In this document: positions 50,066-58,739 of the stretch, piece after piece
Numbering within the stretch: the stretch's first letter is position 1
How the letters are laid out: each line of letters starts with the position of its first letter
Source of the DNA: Streptomyces sp. man185
GTDB taxonomy: Bacteria > Actinomycetota > Actinomycetes > Streptomycetales > Streptomycetaceae
Reading direction: 5' to 3'
NCBI GenBank assembly: GCA_002551355.1
Contig: NTHE01000028.1
Span: 35,696 to 99,695 of the forward strand
DNA length: 64,000 nt
Program-made: the position numbers and the translations under genes
The notes under the pieces: generated by a model
What the model saw: the letters and a program-made list of their open reading frames with translations, nothing else
Told to the model about the DNA's origin: nothing
The model's database searches: none

Positions 50066-50779
50066 GTGAGCCGGATCTCGGTCCGGGGGTTCGCCGTGGC
50101 ATCCGCCACCGCGGTCACCACCGTAGGCGCCGTCGTAGGCGTTGCTGCGGGCGGCACACCTGCCGCCGACGACAACAACTTCGAGGCGGCCGCAGCCGAC
50201 ACCACGCTGCTCGCAGACATCCCCGCGGGCCAGCAGGCCCAGGTCCAGACCGCTTCGCTGACGCAGCAGGCCGACGCCCAGGCGTCCGCCGCCGACGCCT
50301 CCGCGAAGAAGTCGGCCGAGGAATCGGCCCGCATCCAGGCCGCCAAGGACGCCAAGTCCAAGAAGCAGGCGGCCGAGGACCGGATCGAGGCCGAGCGCAA
50401 GGCGGAACAGAAGAAGAAGGAAGACGCCGAGCGCGCCAGCCGTTCTTCCGTCCGCGACGCCTCCTCGTTCTCCGCCCAGGGCTCCTACAGCGTGGCCGAA
50501 GTCCAGGCGATGGCCCGTCAGATGGTCCCCGCGGACCAGTTCCAGTGCTTCAGCAACATCGTGAACCACGAGTCGACCTGGAACTACCGTGCGACCAACC
50601 CGTCCTCCGGGGCGTACGGTCTGATGCAGGCGCTCCCCGGCCACAAGATGTCGTCCGCCGGCGCCGACTGGCAGACCAACCCGGCCACTCAGATCAAGTG
50701 GGGCCTCAGCTACATGGACGGCCGTTACGGCAGCCCGTGCGGCGCCTGGTCCTTCTGGCAGGCCAACAACTGGTATTAG
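50066..50779 (+). CDS. Secreted transglycosylase-like SLT-domain protein
   Basis: A 237-residue exported protein. The signal peptide has hydrophobic core FAVASATAVTTVGAVVGVAAG. A highly charged Ala/Glu/Lys coiled region (about 70-130) follows, then a C-terminal SLT-like lysozyme fold with the catalytic-type glutamate in FSNIVNHESTWNYRATN, plus SSGAYGLMQALPGHKM and the final GAWSFWQANNWY. It probably cleaves or binds peptidoglycan outside the membrane. Start GTG 50066 has GGAAGG at a 7-base spacer. Confidence 0.88.
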   Translation: MSRISVRGFAVASATAVTTVGAVVGVAAGGTPAADDNNFEAAAADTTLLADIPAGQQAQVQTASLTQQADAQASAADASAKKSAEESARIQAAKDAKSKKQAAEDRIEAERKAEQKKKEDAERASRSSVRDASSFSAQGSYSVAEVQAMARQMVPADQFQCFSNIVNHESTWNYRATNPSSGAYGLMQALPGHKMSSAGADWQTNPATQIKWGLSYMDGRYGSPCGAWSFWQANNWY

Positions 50780-50818
50780 AGGGAGCGGGCGGAAGCCCAC
50801 GGACCGCCCTCTCAACCT

Positions 50819-50858
50819 CGCGAGGCCCCTCACCGTCCAGACGGTGGGGGGTCTCGCG
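50819..50858 (+). terminator. Terminator after the SLT gene
   Basis: An 18-bp stem with two G-U pairs (50819-50836 with 50841-50858) and a 4-base loop, about 40 bases after the stop. Confidence 0.8.
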
Positions 50859-50969
50859 CGTGTACGGTCGCATCCTGGCGATCCCGGGGCACGTCGAGCG
50901 GTGCTGGGAGAAAGCGCCGAGAGGCGTCGCGGAGCGCTGGAAGGCGAAGATGGGGGAAGGAAAGCAGGC

Positions 50970-52361
50970 ATGTCGAAACTACCGGGCTGGCTGGGCCGCT
51001 TCGGGTCCGAACTGACCGCGCTGGGCGCGCGACTGGACGAGCGCCGCGCGAGGGCCGCCGCCGATGACGAACCCTTCACGGTGAAGGGGGCCGTCCCTGA
51101 GGCCGACGACCCCGGGCAGGTGCCCGCGCCCCCCTCGTACGCCCCCTCGGTCGCCGCCAAGCCGGATCCGGTGGCGGCGATCCCGTGGGGGATGCGGGTC
51201 GCCGCGGAGGCCGGCTGGCGCCTGCTCGTCCTCGCGGGGACGCTCTGGGTGCTGATGCGGGTGATCAGCGCGGTCGAACTCGTGGTGCTGGCCTTCGCCG
51301 CCGCGCTGCTCGTCACCGCGATGCTCCAGCCGACCGTGGTCCGGCTCAAGCGGTTCGGGCTGCCGCACGGGCTCGCGACCGCCGTGACCGCCGTTCTCGG
51401 GTTCGTCATCATCGGCCTGGTCGGCTGGTTCGTGGTGTGGCAGGTGATGGAGAACCTCGACACGCTCTCCGACCGCGTCCGTGACGGCATCGACGAATTG
51501 AAGCGCTGGGCGCTCGACAGCCCCTTCCACGTCACCGAGTCGCAGATCAACGACCTCGCCAAGAACCTCAACGACACCATCGGCACCAACACCGAGGAGA
51601 TCACCTCCGCCGGGCTCCAGGGCGTCACCGTGATGGTGGAGTTCCTCACCGGGCTGCTGCTGGCGATGTTCTCCACGCTGTTCCTGCTCTACGACGGCCG
51701 GCGCATCTGGGAGTGGTCGCTCAAGCTGGTGCCCGCCGCCGCCCGTCCCGGCGTCGCCGGAGCCGGACCGCGCGCCTGGCGCACCCTGACCGCGTATGTG
51801 CGCGGCACGGTGCTCGTCGCCCTGATCGACGCCATCTTCATCGGCTTCGGCCTCTACGTCCTCAATGTGCCGCTCGCGGTGCCGCTGGCCGTCTTCATCT
51901 TCCTGTTCGCCTTCATCCCGCTCGTCGGCGCCGTGGTCTCCGGGGCGCTCGCGGTGGTCGTCGCGCTGGTCACCGAGGGGGTGTGGACCGCGCTGTGGGC
52001 GCTGGTGGTGGTCCTGGCGGTGCAGCAGATCGAGGGCCACATCCTGCAGCCGTTCATCCTCGGCCGCGCCGTCCGGGTCCATCCGCTCGCGGTGGTTCTC
52101 GCGGTGGCGACCGGCGGTCTGGTCGCGGGCATCGGCGGCGCGGTGGTCGCCGTACCGCTGGTCGCCGTGATCAACACGGTGGTCGGCTATCTGCGGTCGT
52201 ACGCGGAACCCGGCGAACGGGGCGGTCATCACGGTGCCACCGCCCTGTCGATGACCCCGGCGCACGCCGGGCCCGCGCCGACGCCACCCGGCCCGGGGGC
52301 GGGGCCCGAGGACGCCCCGGCCGAACGCGCGCCGGAGAACCGGCCGCCGCCGCAGGAGTAG
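50970..52361 (+). CDS. AI-2E family permease
   Basis: A 463-residue membrane protein of the AI-2E/YdiK-PerM family with eight or so membrane segments. The central IIGLVGWFVVWQVMENLDTL helix and the C-terminal FAFIPLVGAVVSG / QQIEGHILQPFILGRAVRVHPL signature are characteristic. Members transport diverse ions or signals; the substrate here is unknown. The N-terminal 70 residues are polar and cytosolic. ATG 50970 has GGGGAAGG upstream; the 50844 frame is not supported. Confidence 0.88.
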   Translation: MSKLPGWLGRFGSELTALGARLDERRARAAADDEPFTVKGAVPEADDPGQVPAPPSYAPSVAAKPDPVAAIPWGMRVAAEAGWRLLVLAGTLWVLMRVISAVELVVLAFAAALLVTAMLQPTVVRLKRFGLPHGLATAVTAVLGFVIIGLVGWFVVWQVMENLDTLSDRVRDGIDELKRWALDSPFHVTESQINDLAKNLNDTIGTNTEEITSAGLQGVTVMVEFLTGLLLAMFSTLFLLYDGRRIWEWSLKLVPAAARPGVAGAGPRAWRTLTAYVRGTVLVALIDAIFIGFGLYVLNVPLAVPLAVFIFLFAFIPLVGAVVSGALAVVVALVTEGVWTALWALVVVLAVQQIEGHILQPFILGRAVRVHPLAVVLAVATGGLVAGIGGAVVAVPLVAVINTVVGYLRSYAEPGERGGHHGATALSMTPAHAGPAPTPPGPGAGPEDAPAERAPENRPPPQE

Positions 52362-52391
52362 CCGGAACGGCCGGCACGGCACGGAACGAAA

Positions 52392-52433
52392 AGAAGAGCC
52401 CCGGGGACGGTCGGTCGTCCTCGGGGCTCTTCT
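52392..52433. terminator. Bidirectional terminator between the permease and ahpD
   Basis: An 18-bp stem (52392-52409 with 52416-52433) with one G-U pair lies between the convergent genes. A/T-rich flanks on both sides make it fit for both strands. Confidence 0.88.
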
Positions 52434-52457
52434 CGTATCAGGGGTGGTGCGGTGTCA

Positions 52458-52991
52458 CTACTCGGCGAGTACGGCCTCGGCGTCGAGGGTCACACCGACC
52501 GCCTGGATCACCGAAGCGACCTTGACGGCTTCCTGAATGGTCTCACGGTCCACGCCGGCCTTGCGGAGCACCTGCTCGTGGGAGTCCAGGCACTGGCCGC
52601 AGCCGTTGATCGCGGAGACGGCGAGCGACCACAGCTCGAAGTCGACCTTCTCCACGCCCGGGTTGCCGATGACGTTCATCCGCAGGCCCGCGCGGAGCGT
52701 GCCGTACTCCGGGTCCGACAGCAGGTGCCGGGTCCGGTAGAAGACGTTGTTCATCGCCATGACGGCGGCCGCCGACTTCGCCGCGGTGTAGGCCTCGGGC
52801 GACAGGTTGGCCTTCGCCTCGGGCTCCAGCTCGCGCAGCACCTTCGGCGAGCGCGAGGCGATCGCGCAGGCCAGCACGGTGCCCCACAGCTGCTGCTGCG
52901 GGAGGTCGCTGTTGCCGATGACCGAGCCGAGGTTCAGCTTCAGGTCCTTGGCGAAGTCGGGTACGGCGGACTTCAGTTCGTCGAGAGCCAT
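52458..52991 (-). CDS. ahpD: Alkyl hydroperoxidase AhpD
   Basis: A 177-residue all-helical antioxidant protein. The CxxC redox centre with the proton-relay histidine is NGCGQCLDSHEQVLR. AhpD reduces AhpC, passing electrons from lipoamide systems, and has weak peroxidase activity itself. It begins 12 bases after ahpC and is in the same operon. Confidence 0.97.
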   Translation of the reverse strand: MALDELKSAVPDFAKDLKLNLGSVIGNSDLPQQQLWGTVLACAIASRSPKVLRELEPEAKANLSPEAYTAAKSAAAVMAMNNVFYRTRHLLSDPEYGTLRAGLRMNVIGNPGVEKVDFELWSLAVSAINGCGQCLDSHEQVLRKAGVDRETIQEAVKVASVIQAVGVTLDAEAVLAE

Positions 52992-53003
52992 GTCGGTATC
53001 AGC

Positions 53004-53558
53004 TCACTCGCCCGAGAGGAGCGCGACCGGGTCGAGGGTGTTCTCGCCCTTGGTCCAGTTGCACGGGCACAGCTCGTCGGTCTGCAGGGCGTCGAGGACC
53101 CGCAGGACCTCCTTGGGGTTACGGCCCACGGAACCGGCGGTCACCATCGTGAACTGGATCTCGTTGTTCTGGTCGACGATGAAGACGGCGCGCTGGGCGA
53201 AGCCGTCCTCGCCCTCGATGCCGAGGTCACGCATGAGCTCGTGCTTCGAGTCGGCCAGCATCGGGAAGGGCAGGTCGGTCAGGTCCGGGTGGTCCTTGCG
53301 CCAGGCGTGGTGCACGAACTCGGAGTCACCGGAGAAGCCGAGGACCTGGGCGTCGCGGTCGGCGAACTCCTCGTTCAGCTTGCCGAAGGCGGCGATCTCG
53401 GTGGGGCACACGAAGGTGAAGTCCTTCGGCCACGCGAAGACGATCTTCCACTTGCCCTCGTAGGTCTTGTGGTTGATCTGCTCGAACTCCTTGCCGCTCT
53501 CCAGCGAGACACAAGCAGTCAGGTCGAACTCGGGGAACTTGTCACCGACAGTGAGCAC
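53004..53558 (-). CDS. ahpC: Alkyl hydroperoxide reductase, peroxiredoxin AhpC
   Basis: A 184-residue 2-Cys peroxiredoxin that reduces H2O2, organic peroxides and peroxynitrite. The peroxidatic cysteine is C51 in DFTFVCPTE; C164 and C166 near the end (DELCPCNW) are resolving cysteines, as in mycobacterial AhpC. GTG 53558 has AAGGAG at a 5-base spacer; the frame to 53648 crosses the promoter. The gene leads the ahpCD operon and diverges from oxyR, which probably activates it. Confidence 0.97.
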   Translation of the reverse strand: MLTVGDKFPEFDLTACVSLESGKEFEQINHKTYEGKWKIVFAWPKDFTFVCPTEIAAFGKLNEEFADRDAQVLGFSGDSEFVHHAWRKDHPDLTDLPFPMLADSKHELMRDLGIEGEDGFAQRAVFIVDQNNEIQFTMVTAGSVGRNPKEVLRVLDALQTDELCPCNWTKGENTLDPVALLSGE

Positions 53559-53691
53559 GCGCTCTCCTTGCAACGTCTGGAATTCCCCTTTTGAGGGTCT
53601 TCCTGAGGGTTGGACGGGCTCCACCTTGGCACAGAGTGCATTGATCACGGAAATAGCTACACTCGGTCCAGATGATCGGAGGTACCTATCA
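53559..53691. promoter_or_regulatory. ahpC-oxyR divergent promoter region
   Basis: A 133-base region between divergent starts. It is less GC-rich than its flanks, with GAAATAGCTACACT (53649-53662) near the oxyR side and a GGAGGT ribosome-binding site for oxyR at 53679-53684. An OxyR site is expected here, but I could not define its half-sites. Confidence 0.6.
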
Positions 53692-54684
53692 GTGGTGCAG
53701 GTAAATCAGGGCCTACGCCCCAAGCAGTCCGGTAAGTCGCCCGCCAAGCAGCCCAGCCTGTCGCAGCTGCGTGCCTTCGCGGCCGTGGCGGATCATCTGC
53801 ACTTCCGGGACGCGGCGGCAGCAATCGGGATGAGTCAGCCCGCACTCTCCGGAGCGGTCTCCACCCTTGAGGAGGCACTGGGTGTCCAGCTCATCGAGCG
53901 TACGACGCGCAAGGTGCTGCTCTCGCCCGCGGGGGAGCGGCTCGCGGTCCGGGCCGGGGCGGTGCTGGACGCCGTCGCCGCGCTGATGGAGGAGGCGGAG
54001 GCGGTCCGGGCCCCGTTCACCGGGGTCCTCCGGCTCGGCGTGATCCCGACCGTCGCCCCGTATCTGCTGCCCACCGTGCTCCGCCTCGTCCACGACCGCT
54101 ACCCGGACCTCGACCTCCAGGTCCACGAGGAGCAGACCTCCTCGCTGCTCGAAGGGCTCGCCGCCGGGCGGCTGGACCTGCTGCTGCTCGCCGTGCCGCT
54201 CGGGGTGCCGGGCGTCACCGAGATCCCGCTCTTCGACGAGGACTTCGTGCTGGTCATGGAGCAGGACCACTGGCTCGGCGGCCGCTCGGACATCCCCCGC
54301 GACGCGTTGCGCGAGCTGCCGCTGCTGCTCCTGGACGAGGGGCACTGCCTGCGCGACCAGGCCCTGGACATCTGCCGCGAGGCCGGCCGCACCCAGGGGG
54401 CGCCGGTCACCACGACCGCCGCCGGGCTCTCGACCCTGGTCCAACTGGTCGCCGGCGGGCTCGGGGTGACGCTGCTCCCGCGCACCGCGGTGACGGTGGA
54501 GACCGGCCGCAACGACGCACTGGCCACCGGGTACTTCGCGGACCCGGCGCCCACCCGGCGGGTCGCGCTGGCGATGCGGACGGGGTCGGCGCGGGGCGGC
54601 GAGTTCGAGGAGTTCGCGGCCGCCCTGCGCGAGGCGATGAAGCCGCTGCCGGTGCGGGTGATGGACCACCCCGACCGGGACTGA
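53692..54684 (+). CDS. oxyR: Peroxide-sensing regulator OxyR (LysR family)
   Basis: A 330-residue LysR regulator: HTH at about 22-80 (LSQLRAFAAVADHLHFRDAA) and a periplasmic-binding-like effector domain. The sensing cysteines C219 and C228 (EGHCLRDQALDIC) have the same 9-residue spacing as the redox pair of enterobacterial OxyR. It activates ahpC when oxidised by H2O2, by family knowledge. GTG 53692 or 53695 follows GGAGGT. Confidence 0.95.
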   Translation: MVQVNQGLRPKQSGKSPAKQPSLSQLRAFAAVADHLHFRDAAAAIGMSQPALSGAVSTLEEALGVQLIERTTRKVLLSPAGERLAVRAGAVLDAVAALMEEAEAVRAPFTGVLRLGVIPTVAPYLLPTVLRLVHDRYPDLDLQVHEEQTSSLLEGLAAGRLDLLLLAVPLGVPGVTEIPLFDEDFVLVMEQDHWLGGRSDIPRDALRELPLLLLDEGHCLRDQALDICREAGRTQGAPVTTTAAGLSTLVQLVAGGLGVTLLPRTAVTVETGRNDALATGYFADPAPTRRVALAMRTGSARGGEFEEFAAALREAMKPLPVRVMDHPDRD

Positions 54685-54686
54685 GA

Positions 54687-54730
54687 CGTACGCGGCCGGG
54701 ACCTGGTTTTCCGGGCCCCGGCCGCGTACG
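54687..54730. terminator. Terminator between oxyR and the ABC permease gene
   Basis: A perfect 14-bp stem (54687-54700 with 54717-54730) with a 16-base loop that contains TTTT, between convergent genes. Confidence 0.8.
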
Positions 54731-54744
54731 GGATCACGCGGGTT

Positions 54745-57138
54745 TCACTCGGTGCGCAGCCCCTCCGGGCGCATCATGCGCCACAGCGGCGGCAGCGACA
54801 GCAGGGTCACCAGCACGATCAGCGCGCCCCCGGCGCCCACCATCGGCCAGAACAGCCACCAGTCGGCGACCGACTTGCCGATCATCCAGGCGAGCGTCCC
54901 GCCGAGACCCAGGCCGCCCGCGACCGCGACCGCGAGGCCGAGCGCCACCGGCACGGCGGTCTGCCACAGCACCGACCAGCCCAGCGTGGAGCGCCGGGTG
55001 CCGAAGGCGACCAGCACCGACAGCAGCCGCCTGCGCTCGCGCAACTGCTCCAGCTGGGAGACCAGCATCGAGGCGGCGATCAGCAGCAGCACCACGGTCG
55101 CCCCGACCTGGAGGCCTGTCTGCACGCTGTCGTACTGACGGTCGCGCGCCACCGAGTTGAGCTCGACGAAGCGCATCCCGGGATCGATCCCGATCGCCGT
55201 GTTGCGTACGTGCTCGGCGACGTCCGGCACGCTCTCGTCGACCCGGATCTGGGCGACGATCGTGGCGCCGGGCAGCTTGCCCGCGTCCAGCGCCCCGGTG
55301 GTCGCCATGATCCCCCAGTGGACCTCGCCCGTCGGGTCCTCGCGGCCGGTCACGGTCGGGGTGTCGGCGGGCAGCGTCCACCGGAACGGCTTGCGGCCCA
55401 TGCCCTCGCCGATCAGGACGGTCCTGCCCTTGCGCGCGGTCTCGTCCACCCAGTCGGCCTGCCCCTTGTCGCCCGGGGGGTGCACGACGAAGGCGTCGCC
55501 GTCCTCGCACGCGTCGATCCGGGCCAGTTCGCGCAGGGTCGCGCAGGTGCCGACGGTCAGCGAGGTGGTGGGCTGGATCTCGTCGTCCGTGTACGTCCCG
55601 GGCTTGGTCGCGTACGCCTCCACCGAGCCGATCACCAACTCGACGCCCTGGGTGGCGCGGAACCGCTCGATGGCGGAGGTGGCGGCCTCGCCCGTGACGT
55701 CCTGGGAGTACGCGGCGAACTGGGCCCGGGAGGGGTCCTGGCCCGTCACCCGGTGGAAGTCGGCGTTCATCGCGGCGAACAGCATCTGGAGGGCGATCGC
55801 CCCCGCCACCGCGACCGTCACACCGCTGACCGCGCGGGACGCGGCCCCGCTGCTCAGCTGGAGCCGGCGGGTGGCGAGCTGCCAGGGCACCGGGCCACCG
55901 CGCAGCCGGTTCACACAGGCCTCGACCAGCCAGGGCAGCAGCAGCGCGAGGCCGACCAGCGTCAGCACGGCGCCGGAGGCTATGGCGAACGGGTTCACCG
56001 GCTCGTACCCGTTGGTGCCGCCCGTCACGGCGAGCACCGCCAGACCGGCCGCCGGCATCAGCAGCCGCCACCAGAGCCGGCGGCCCCGCGCACGCCCCCG
56101 GCGTACGACGCCGAGCGGCTCGATCACCACGGACCGCATCGCGACCAGCGTGACGAGCACGGCGGTGAGCGGCACCGCGAGGGCGATCAGCAGCGCCAGC
56201 GCGGGCGCGGGCACCAGGTCGGCGGGGAACGCGCTGACGTCCCAGATCTCCACCGAGCCGACGAACTCCCGGCCCACCAGGAAGAACATCCATCCGATCA
56301 GCAGCCCGAGCACCGCCCCGAACAGGGCCTCCCCGGCGGCGATCCGCCGGGTCGTCCGGATGTCCGCGCCGACCAGGCGCAGCGCGGCCAGTCGGCGGTC
56401 GCGGCGGTCTCCGCCGAAGCGCACGGCGGTGGCGATGAAGATCGCGACCGGCACCAGCAGCACGACGCAGACCATGACGACGAGCACGATCAGCAGCGGC
56501 GGAAGGGGGTCGCCCGCGCGCTCGTCCCCGTACCCGGCGATGCGGTGGCCGCCCTTGGCGGTCGTCAGGGTGTCGCTGCCCGCGTAGTAGAGGAGTTCGC
56601 CCGGCGAGCGCAGCCCGGCTTCTCGAATCGTGCCGGTGATCTCGTACGGCAGCCGCTCGCGCAGCAGCTCGTTGCCCGGGGCGGTGAGCAGCTCCTTCAG
56701 CGCGGGGGAGACCACCATCGTGTCCGCCCCGGGGAAGCGGTCGACTCCCGGCGGCAGGACGGGACGTGAACCGTCCGGGCGCATCAGATACCCCGCGACG
56801 GTCCGGTCGCGGTACTCGGAGGTGGCGTTGATCCGCACCACCGAGCTGTCCGACGTCGTGGCGTTCGCGTCGGGTGAGTCGGAGATCCGGGTCTCGCTGC
56901 GGGCCTGCTCGCGCGCGCTCCGCTCGTCGAGCAGATGCGGTACGGAGGAGGCGAGCAGCAGCAGCGCGACGCCGAGGCCGACGCCGACGGCGGTCAGCAG
57001 CGTACGGATCCAGCCCTCGCGGCCACCGGCGGCGGCGAACCGGATGCCGAGGCCGAGATCACGGAGGGTCGCCGCGCCCCGTGAGGGCGGCGCGGGACGC
57101 GGGGGAGCCGCGGCCCGCTTCTCGTCGAGCAGGGTCAT
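54745..57138 (-). CDS. FtsX-family ABC transporter permease
   Basis: A 797-residue membrane protein with two FtsX domains. It has one N-terminal helix, an extracellular domain (about 60-210), a block of helices (ILVVMVCVVLLVPVAIFIATAV and on), a second large extracellular domain (about 470-640) and a last block of helices. This 'double FtsX' layout is common to actinobacterial lipoprotein or antimicrobial-peptide ABC exporters. It overlaps the ATPase gene by ATGA. Confidence 0.88.
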   Translation of the reverse strand: MTLLDEKRAAAPPRPAPPSRGAATLRDLGLGIRFAAAGGREGWIRTLLTAVGVGLGVALLLLASSVPHLLDERSAREQARSETRISDSPDANATTSDSSVVRINATSEYRDRTVAGYLMRPDGSRPVLPPGVDRFPGADTMVVSPALKELLTAPGNELLRERLPYEITGTIREAGLRSPGELLYYAGSDTLTTAKGGHRIAGYGDERAGDPLPPLLIVLVVMVCVVLLVPVAIFIATAVRFGGDRRDRRLAALRLVGADIRTTRRIAAGEALFGAVLGLLIGWMFFLVGREFVGSVEIWDVSAFPADLVPAPALALLIALAVPLTAVLVTLVAMRSVVIEPLGVVRRGRARGRRLWWRLLMPAAGLAVLAVTGGTNGYEPVNPFAIASGAVLTLVGLALLLPWLVEACVNRLRGGPVPWQLATRRLQLSSGAASRAVSGVTVAVAGAIALQMLFAAMNADFHRVTGQDPSRAQFAAYSQDVTGEAATSAIERFRATQGVELVIGSVEAYATKPGTYTDDEIQPTTSLTVGTCATLRELARIDACEDGDAFVVHPPGDKGQADWVDETARKGRTVLIGEGMGRKPFRWTLPADTPTVTGREDPTGEVHWGIMATTGALDAGKLPGATIVAQIRVDESVPDVAEHVRNTAIGIDPGMRFVELNSVARDRQYDSVQTGLQVGATVVLLLIAASMLVSQLEQLRERRRLLSVLVAFGTRRSTLGWSVLWQTAVPVALGLAVAVAGGLGLGGTLAWMIGKSVADWWLFWPMVGAGGALIVLVTLLSLPPLWRMMRPEGLRTE

Positions 57139-57821
57139 ACGGCGTGCTCCAGATCGCGGGCCCGGCCGTCGCGCACGGTGACGTCACGGTCGGAGTAGGC
57201 GGCGACCCGGGCCTCGTGGGTCACCAGGACCACGGCCACACTGGCGGAGCGGGCGGCCTCGGTGAGCAGCTCCATGACCCGCTCGCCGTTGAGGGAGTCC
57301 AGCGCGCCGGTCGGCTCGTCCGCGAAGATCACCTTCGGTGACCCCGCCAGGGCGCGTGCCACGGCGACCCGCTGGCCCTGGCCGCCGGAGACCTCGCCGG
57401 GGCGCTGGGCCCCGACGTCGTCGACCTCCAGGCGCTCCATCCACTCGCGGGCGGTGCGCTCGGCGGCCTTGCGCTTCACGCCGTTCAGCCGCAACGGCAG
57501 GGCGACGTTCTCCACGCAGGTCAGCTCCGGGACGAGCTGGCCGAACTGGAAGACGAAGCCGAAGTCGCTGCGCCGCAGGGCGCTGCGCTCGGCGTCCGAC
57601 ATCGCGGAGAGCTCGCGGCCCGCGTAGGTGATGGTGCCGGAGTCGGGCGTGATGATCCCGGCCAGGCAGTGCAGCAGGGTCGACTTGCCGGAGCCGGAGG
57701 GGCCCATCACGGCGACGACCTCGCCGGGGTGCACGGAGAACGACGCGCCGTCCAGGGCGGGCGTGGAGCCGTAGGTCTTGCGCAGATCGTGCGCGGCGAG
57801 CAGGGAGCCTTCGGGAATCAC
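57135..57821 (-). CDS. ABC transporter ATP-binding protein, MacB/LolD type
   Basis: A 228-residue ATPase. Walker A is MGPSGSGKSTLLHCL, the Q-loop FQFGQLVPELT, the signature SGGQGQRVAVARAL, Walker B VIFADEPTGALDS, and the H-loop VTHEARVAAYSDRD. It is the partner of the FtsX permease. GTG 57821 overlaps the PadR stop by GTGA, so all three genes form one operon (padR-ATPase-permease). Confidence 0.93.
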   Translation of the reverse strand: MIPEGSLLAAHDLRKTYGSTPALDGASFSVHPGEVVAVMGPSGSGKSTLLHCLAGIITPDSGTITYAGRELSAMSDAERSALRRSDFGFVFQFGQLVPELTCVENVALPLRLNGVKRKAAERTAREWMERLEVDDVGAQRPGEVSGGQGQRVAVARALAGSPKVIFADEPTGALDSLNGERVMELLTEAARSASVAVVLVTHEARVAAYSDRDVTVRDGRARDLEHAV

Positions 57822-58342
57822 GGAGCCACCACCTTGGCGAGCTGGTCGAGCCGGGCTGCGGTCAGTTCCAGCCAGCGCAGATCGGCTTCGAGGTGGAAAA
57901 GGGCGTGGTCGCAGATCAGCTGGTCGGCCAGATCGCCCTTGCGCTTGCGGTCGGTGAGGATGCGCATCATCCGCAGGTGCGCCGAGCGCTGGGTGTCCAG
58001 CAGACCGGCCGCGCTGCGGTCGGTGAGCAGCGCGAGGACGACCTTGGTGTAGAGCGTCGACTGGAGGTAGGGCTCCGGCTTCTCGGGCTGCGCCAGCCAC
58101 TGCGAGACATCGGTGATCCCGGCGTCGGTGATGGCGTACCGCTTGCGCTCGGGGCCTCCTTCGCTCTCGACGCCGTCGACCTCGACGAGTCCGTTCTTCA
58201 AAAGCCGGGACATTGTCGAGTAGACCTGGCCGTAGTGGAGCGGGCGGTCCTGGCCGAACTTCTCGTCGAAGGTCCGCTTCAGGTCGTAGCCGTGTCGGGG
58301 GCCGGACTCCAGGAGCCCGAGGAGGGTGTGACCGATAGACAT
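57818..58342 (-). CDS. PadR-family transcriptional regulator
   Basis: A 174-residue regulator: N-terminal winged HTH (MSIGHTLLGLLESGPRHGYD and LHYGQVYSTMSRLLKNGLVE) and a C-terminal helical dimerisation domain. It leads the ABC transporter operon and probably represses it until a toxic compound binds, as other PadR proteins do. ATG 58342 begins the conserved region; the extension to 58408 runs through the palindromes upstream and is rejected. Confidence 0.92.
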   Translation of the reverse strand: MSIGHTLLGLLESGPRHGYDLKRTFDEKFGQDRPLHYGQVYSTMSRLLKNGLVEVDGVESEGGPERKRYAITDAGITDVSQWLAQPEKPEPYLQSTLYTKVVLALLTDRSAAGLLDTQRSAHLRMMRILTDRKRKGDLADQLICDHALFHLEADLRWLELTAARLDQLAKVVAP

Positions 58343-58351
58343 GTGGAGCAC

Positions 58352-58382
58352 TGTACACGGGGTGTATACCCTCGATGTATAC
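58352..58382. promoter_or_regulatory. Three TGTAYAC palindromes upstream of padR
   Basis: TGTACA at 58352-58357, GTATAC at 58364-58369 and GTATAC at 58377-58382 are each perfect 6-bp palindromes. The last two are 13 bp apart in direct repeats of TGTATAC. They lie just upstream of the padR start and fit PadR operators (ATGT..ACAT class). Confidence 0.6.
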
Positions 58383-58451
58383 GTGTCCGAAAGGTGCCCC
58401 CGACCCAAGGGGCGGGCCGGGGGCGCTGTGTCGCCGGGGCGGGAGAGAGGG

Positions 58452-58739
58452 CTACGGGGTGTCCTGATCGCCCGCCGTGGGCGGGGTCCCCGGCTCCTTT
58501 GGCGGCTGTCCGGGCGGCCGCCCCCGCCGGGCGATCGGCCGTGCCGTCCCCGGCAGCCGGCCCGCCTCCGCGAGCGCCCGCCGCAGCAGGAACTCGATCT
58601 GCGCGTTGGTGCTGCGCAGTTCGTCGGAGGCCCAGCGGGCGAGTGCGTCGTGCACCGCAGGGTCCAGCCGCAGCAGCATCTGCTTGCGCTGCTGCGGCCG
58701 GGACGCCGGTGTCCGCCGGGGAGGCGTCTGGTCGGTCAC
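58452..58739 (-). CDS. Ribbon-helix-helix-like small protein
   Basis: A 95-residue protein. The central part (QMLLRLDPAVHDALARWASD and LRSTNAQIEFLLRRAL) matches the Arc/MetJ type RHH pattern (strand, helix, helix), and both ends are basic and Pro-rich. It probably binds DNA. The start overlaps the stop of the SPFH gene by ATGA, so it is translationally coupled downstream of it. Confidence 0.82.
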   Translation of the reverse strand: MTDQTPPRRTPASRPQQRKQMLLRLDPAVHDALARWASDELRSTNAQIEFLLRRALAEAGRLPGTARPIARRGRPPGQPPKEPGTPPTAGDQDTP

